This document shows positions 32,696-34,575 of a stretch of DNA of 34,575 bases, one piece after another. The translations under genes were made by a program, and so were the position numbers. Positions within the stretch are counted from its first letter, which is position 1; every line of letters begins with the position of its first letter. Location of the stretch: the NCBI GenBank assembly GCA_934130025.1, contig CAKOXG010000012.1, positions 1 through 34,575 of the forward strand. Reading direction: 5' to 3'. The notes under the pieces are model-generated. The model did not search any database. It saw only the letters and a program-made list of their open reading frames with translations, and had not been told where the DNA came from. Source of the stretch: an uncultured Clostridia bacterium. Its GTDB lineage: Bacteria; Bacillota; Clostridia; TANB77; CAG-508.

Positions 32696-33574
32696 ATGTA
32701 TTTAGAGAGTATAGAAGATAATAATATGGTGTACTCTGTAGATATGATTAGATTAAAGACGTATATAACGTATGGAGAGTTTAGTAATTTAGAGTTTTTA
32801 ATAAATTCAGTTTATAAAGATAAAGTCAAGAAAATGTGGTTAAGTGATAGAGTTATGTGCTTTAAATATAACTATACTATAGAGTTAGAAGAGGGGAGAA
32901 GCTTTTATTTTGGATTTCATTGTAATAATGAAAAACTACAATTCTTTAAGAATGATGTAAAATACAACTTAACTCTTGAGTTCAATCCAAACAAAATAAA
33001 AGATGCTCCACTATTACTACATATTTTAGGTATGTCAGGAGACTGGTACCTAAGAAGTCTTGATTTGGCTGTTGACCTGAAAATTAATATTTTAGATTTA
33101 ATTTTAAGTAAAACAGGCAAACGTACATTAAAGTCATTGTCAAATGGCTTTGATGACAAGACGTATTATATAGGTACAGGCGATAGGCGTATTAAAATAT
33201 ACAACAAGAAAAAAGAAAGCAATTTAAAGAATGTTAATGAATTGACTAGGGTAGAGGTGTCTATACAATTTGAGGATTTTAGGCTTATAGATATAAAGCT
33301 CTTTAAATTGCCTGAGGATTTATTCCCAGAGATTTATACGAATGATTACATATATTCGTTAAGTGATTATAAAGATAAGACAACGTTTGCATTGCTGTAT
33401 GCTGTACAGACAGGTTTTCCGATAGATGATTTAAGTAGGAGATATAAAGAAAAGATACAAGGCTTGTTGAGAGGCGGTCATCGTGTAAGATTTAGTAGGA
33501 AAACAGCAGACGAAGTTATAAGGCGAACGGTATTTCATTATTTAATGCCGAATGAATTAGTACGTTGGCATTAG
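32696..33574 (+). CDS. Replication initiator, Rep_trans-like, 292 aa
   Basis: A rolling-circle initiator that would nick the double-stranded phage form. The middle part has WYLRSLDLAVDLKIN and YYIGTGDRRIKIYNKKKES, then LTRVEVSIQF. This D...(Y)xGt...riKiYnKxxE...RvEv series is the pattern of the PF02486 replication initiation factor family shared by RCR plasmids and inoviruses. Expected length, ribosome site TAGGAG, and the hairpins and tandem repeat just upstream agree. The catalytic Tyr cannot be fixed by eye. Confidence 0.82.
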   Translation: MYLESIEDNNMVYSVDMIRLKTYITYGEFSNLEFLINSVYKDKVKKMWLSDRVMCFKYNYTIELEEGRSFYFGFHCNNEKLQFFKNDVKYNLTLEFNPNKIKDAPLLLHILGMSGDWYLRSLDLAVDLKINILDLILSKTGKRTLKSLSNGFDDKTYYIGTGDRRIKIYNKKKESNLKNVNELTRVEVSIQFEDFRLIDIKLFKLPEDLFPEIYTNDYIYSLSDYKDKTTFALLYAVQTGFPIDDLSRRYKEKIQGLLRGGHRVRFSRKTADEVIRRTVFHYLMPNELVRWH

Positions 33575-33586
33575 TCGGGAGGATTT

Positions 33587-33799
33587 ATGAATATATATGA
33601 TTTATTTCCAGAGTATTATTTGGAGAGTAGAAAACATAAAGAAAAGTATTTAATTGTAGTATCAATCTGCGGTAGAATATTTAGGTGTTATCGTAACACT
33701 ATAATAAGAGATAGTGATTTTGATAGTATTATAATAAGTCGCAGGAAGACGGGACAAGTAGTTTATTTTTGTTACGATATAGATAATATAGTAAGGTAG
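33587..33799 (+). CDS. Hypothetical phage protein, 70 aa
   Basis: ATG at 33587 after GGGAGGA. A basic, soluble, Ile-, Arg- and Tyr-rich protein (YYLESRKHKEKYLIVVSICG) with no motif I know. Its last codons (DNIVR) lie inside a 28-base sequence that recurs at the end of the next gene, so it belongs to a set of small cassettes after rep. Confidence 0.6.
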   Translation: MNIYDLFPEYYLESRKHKEKYLIVVSICGRIFRCYRNTIIRDSDFDSIIISRRKTGQVVYFCYDIDNIVR

Positions 33800-33810
33800 G
33801 TGTTTTTATG
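33783..33810 (+). repeat. 28-base gene-junction repeat, copy A
   Basis: ATAATATAGTAAGGTAGGTG followed by TTTTTATG. It encodes the end of one gene (NIVR, stop) and supplies the ribosome site and ATG of the next. Copy B (33989-34016) has one mismatch. Confidence 0.8.
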
Positions 33811-34005
33811 AATAGCAAAATGTTTTTAATTTTAGTTGTTGGGTCATTTCTTCAATGTATGTATGATATTTTTATTGTTAATAGAATTAGTATGTCAGAA
33901 GCTAAGAAAGCAAAATACAATTGTGATAACTGTAAAAATTGGAGATGCTATTATTACTATTGTAAAAAGAAAAGGAGTGAAATAGAAAATAATATAGTAA
34001 AGTAG
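33808..34005 (+). CDS. Cys-rich membrane protein, 65 aa
   Basis: ATG at 33808 after GTAGGTG. A membrane segment (about 4-24, FLILVVGSFLQCMYDIFIV) is followed by YNCDNCKNWRCYYYYCKKK, a C-x2-C-x4-C-x4-C cluster that could bind zinc. A very similar protein without a normal start is encoded at 27084-27263 in the degraded element. Conservation between the two shows it is a true gene of this phage group. The function is unknown. Confidence 0.75.
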   Translation: MNSKMFLILVVGSFLQCMYDIFIVNRISMSEAKKAKYNCDNCKNWRCYYYYCKKKRSEIENNIVK

Positions 34006-34016
34006 GTGTTTTTATG
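33989..34016 (+). repeat. 28-base gene-junction repeat, copy B
   Basis: Same as copy A except for one base (AAAG for AAGG). It again encodes the last residues of one gene (NIVK, stop) and the start of the next. Confidence 0.8.
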
Positions 34017-34232
34017 GAAATTGATGTAACAGAGCGTTATATTGATATGATTCATGCTTTTGAATGTGATTTTTCACTTGCTAGCGATAGACTTTGTCCG
34101 TTTGAATTAAGTGAATTGCAAGAGCAACTTTATGAAGAATCAAATAGTAAGTTATTAGATGATATAAAATTACTTGAAGAACTTAGTTTTGATTTGAGAC
34201 ATAATAATTTAAGAATTGTAACGGTAAAATAA
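34014..34232 (+). CDS. Hypothetical acidic phage protein, 72 aa
   Basis: ATG at 34014 with the same GTAGGTG leader as the gene before it. The protein is acidic and helical (LSELQEQLYEESNSKLLDDI). Small acidic proteins at phage ends are sometimes anti-defence or regulatory factors, but nothing here shows that. It is the last gene before the hairpin and right repeat. Confidence 0.6.
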   Translation: MEIDVTERYIDMIHAFECDFSLASDRLCPFELSELQEQLYEESNSKLLDDIKLLEELSFDLRHNNLRIVTVK

Positions 34233-34259
34233 TTACTATGTAATTAAAATTATAGAGCA

Positions 34260-34281
34260 GGGTGGTACAGAGTAACCACCC
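34260..34281 (+). terminator. Hairpin at the prophage right end
   Basis: GGGTGGT (34260-34266) with ACCACCC (34275-34281). No T run follows. A similar hairpin (28161-28178) stands before the left repeat, at the end of the degraded element. Confidence 0.55.
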
Positions 34282-34296
34282 TAGATACTCTCTTAC

Positions 34297-34326
34297 AACA
34301 TTGCACAAAATCAAAGTTTTGTGCAA
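34297..34326 (+). repeat. Right direct repeat within a 10-6-10 palindrome (attachment site)
   Basis: The 23 bases 34297-34319 repeat 28198-28220. Here they run on into a perfect inverted repeat: TTGCACAAAA (34301-34310), TCAAAG (34311-34316), TTTTGTGCAA (34317-34326). Two arms around a six-base centre is the form of tyrosine-recombinase core sites, including Xer sites, though the sequence is unlike the usual Bacillota dif. Confidence 0.7.
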
Positions 34327-34432
34327 AAAGGAGTAGGAACAAAATATAAAACCATACATATATGGTCCTACCCGCAAAATCTTGCTAGTCCTTGTTATTA
34401 CTACTATTTAAGCTATTTATTTTAACAACAAA

Positions 34433-34575
34433 CTATATTACTTTCTTATAAAACTCTCTTAAATTTGATTCTGAAGCCTCATTATTTTTAATTATTCTTG
34501 GTTGGATTTTTTTTCATTATTGTAACCACATATTTTAAAAAATTTATATAACTTTAGATTATTTTTATCAAAATT
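34433..34575 (-). pseudogene. 3' end of a leftward gene with an internal stop
   Basis: A minus-strand frame enters from the right edge (NFDKNNLKLYKFFKICGYNN), meets TAA at 34494-34492, and then stays open to TAG at 34435-34433 (including NNEASESNLREFYKKVI). Either the gene ends at the first stop or a CAA codon changed to TAA. It lies outside the prophage repeats, so it may be the chromosomal flank. I cannot name it. The 100 bases between the attachment site and this frame hold only a weak palindrome (CCATACATATATGG). Confidence 0.3.

Larger units (their letters stand above)
28198..34319 (+). mobile_element. Inovirus (filamentous phage) prophage, about 6.1 kb
   Basis: The unit between direct repeats has the order expected for an inovirus: divergent regulator, possible ssDNA-binding protein, small membrane protein, major coat, adsorption protein, minor coat, Zot ATPase, hairpin-rich origin region, replication initiator and small accessory genes. 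Size (6.1 kb), tight packing with overlapping starts, many short membrane proteins and a Zot-type morphogenesis protein agree. It carries no integrase, so integration probably depends on a Xer-type enzyme. All core functions look present except for the frame change in the adsorption gene. Confidence 0.88.

Overview
The window is low-GC DNA with strong Shine-Dalgarno sites, typical of a Clostridia-type member of the Bacillota. Pointers are the der-plsY-gpsA order, a type A RNase P RNA, a zinc-ribbon L32 and a pta-ackA locus. No species can be named from sequence alone.

Region 1 (1-9140): after a partial gene, a small membrane protein and a YqeG-like HAD phosphatase comes a complete type II-A CRISPR-Cas locus. 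It holds a tracrRNA transcribed leftward from inside the cas9 leader, cas9-cas1-cas2-csn2 with overlapping ends, a leader ending in ATTTGAG, and 17 repeats with 16 spacers. The trailing repeats are degenerate, so new spacers enter beside csn2. Just past the array lies a ZIP transporter gene that has lost its 5' part.

Region 2 (9165-25690): housekeeping genes. These are an FAD-dependent oxidoreductase, mnmA, rpmF, two tandem polytopic GT-C/YfhO-like membrane proteins, der, plsY, gpsA, two hypotheticals (one frameshifted), rnpB, an RluA-type pseudouridine synthase, a frameshifted pta and two ackA paralogs. Each ackA is preceded by a long hairpin element whose core is conserved but whose outer stem differs in sequence and still pairs. 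A 41-residue membrane-protein gene of unusually high GC follows, with its own promoter and terminator.

Region 3 (25712-34575): a Xer-type tyrosine recombinase, then the degraded tail of one filamentous-phage-like element, then a seemingly complete inovirus prophage of about 6.1 kb between 23-bp direct repeats. The prophage has a divergent XRE regulator, a possible ssDNA-binding protein, a small membrane protein, a major coat protein, a Gly/Ser-linker adsorption protein, minor coat proteins, a Zot-type ATPase, a hairpin-rich intergenic region with a tandem 11-bp repeat, a Rep_trans-like initiator and a cassette of small genes. The right repeat is one half of a perfect 10-6-10 palindrome, a plausible tyrosine-recombinase core.

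The most striking signal is in the adsorption gene. Its reading frame changes by -1 at a nine-T tract. The abandoned frame does not decay: it encodes a 39-residue protein clearly similar to the phage's own major coat protein, with a start codon whose Shine-Dalgarno is formed by the Gly-Gly-Ser linker codons of the other frame. This suggests two overlapping virion genes joined by frameshifting or by a variable homopolymer.
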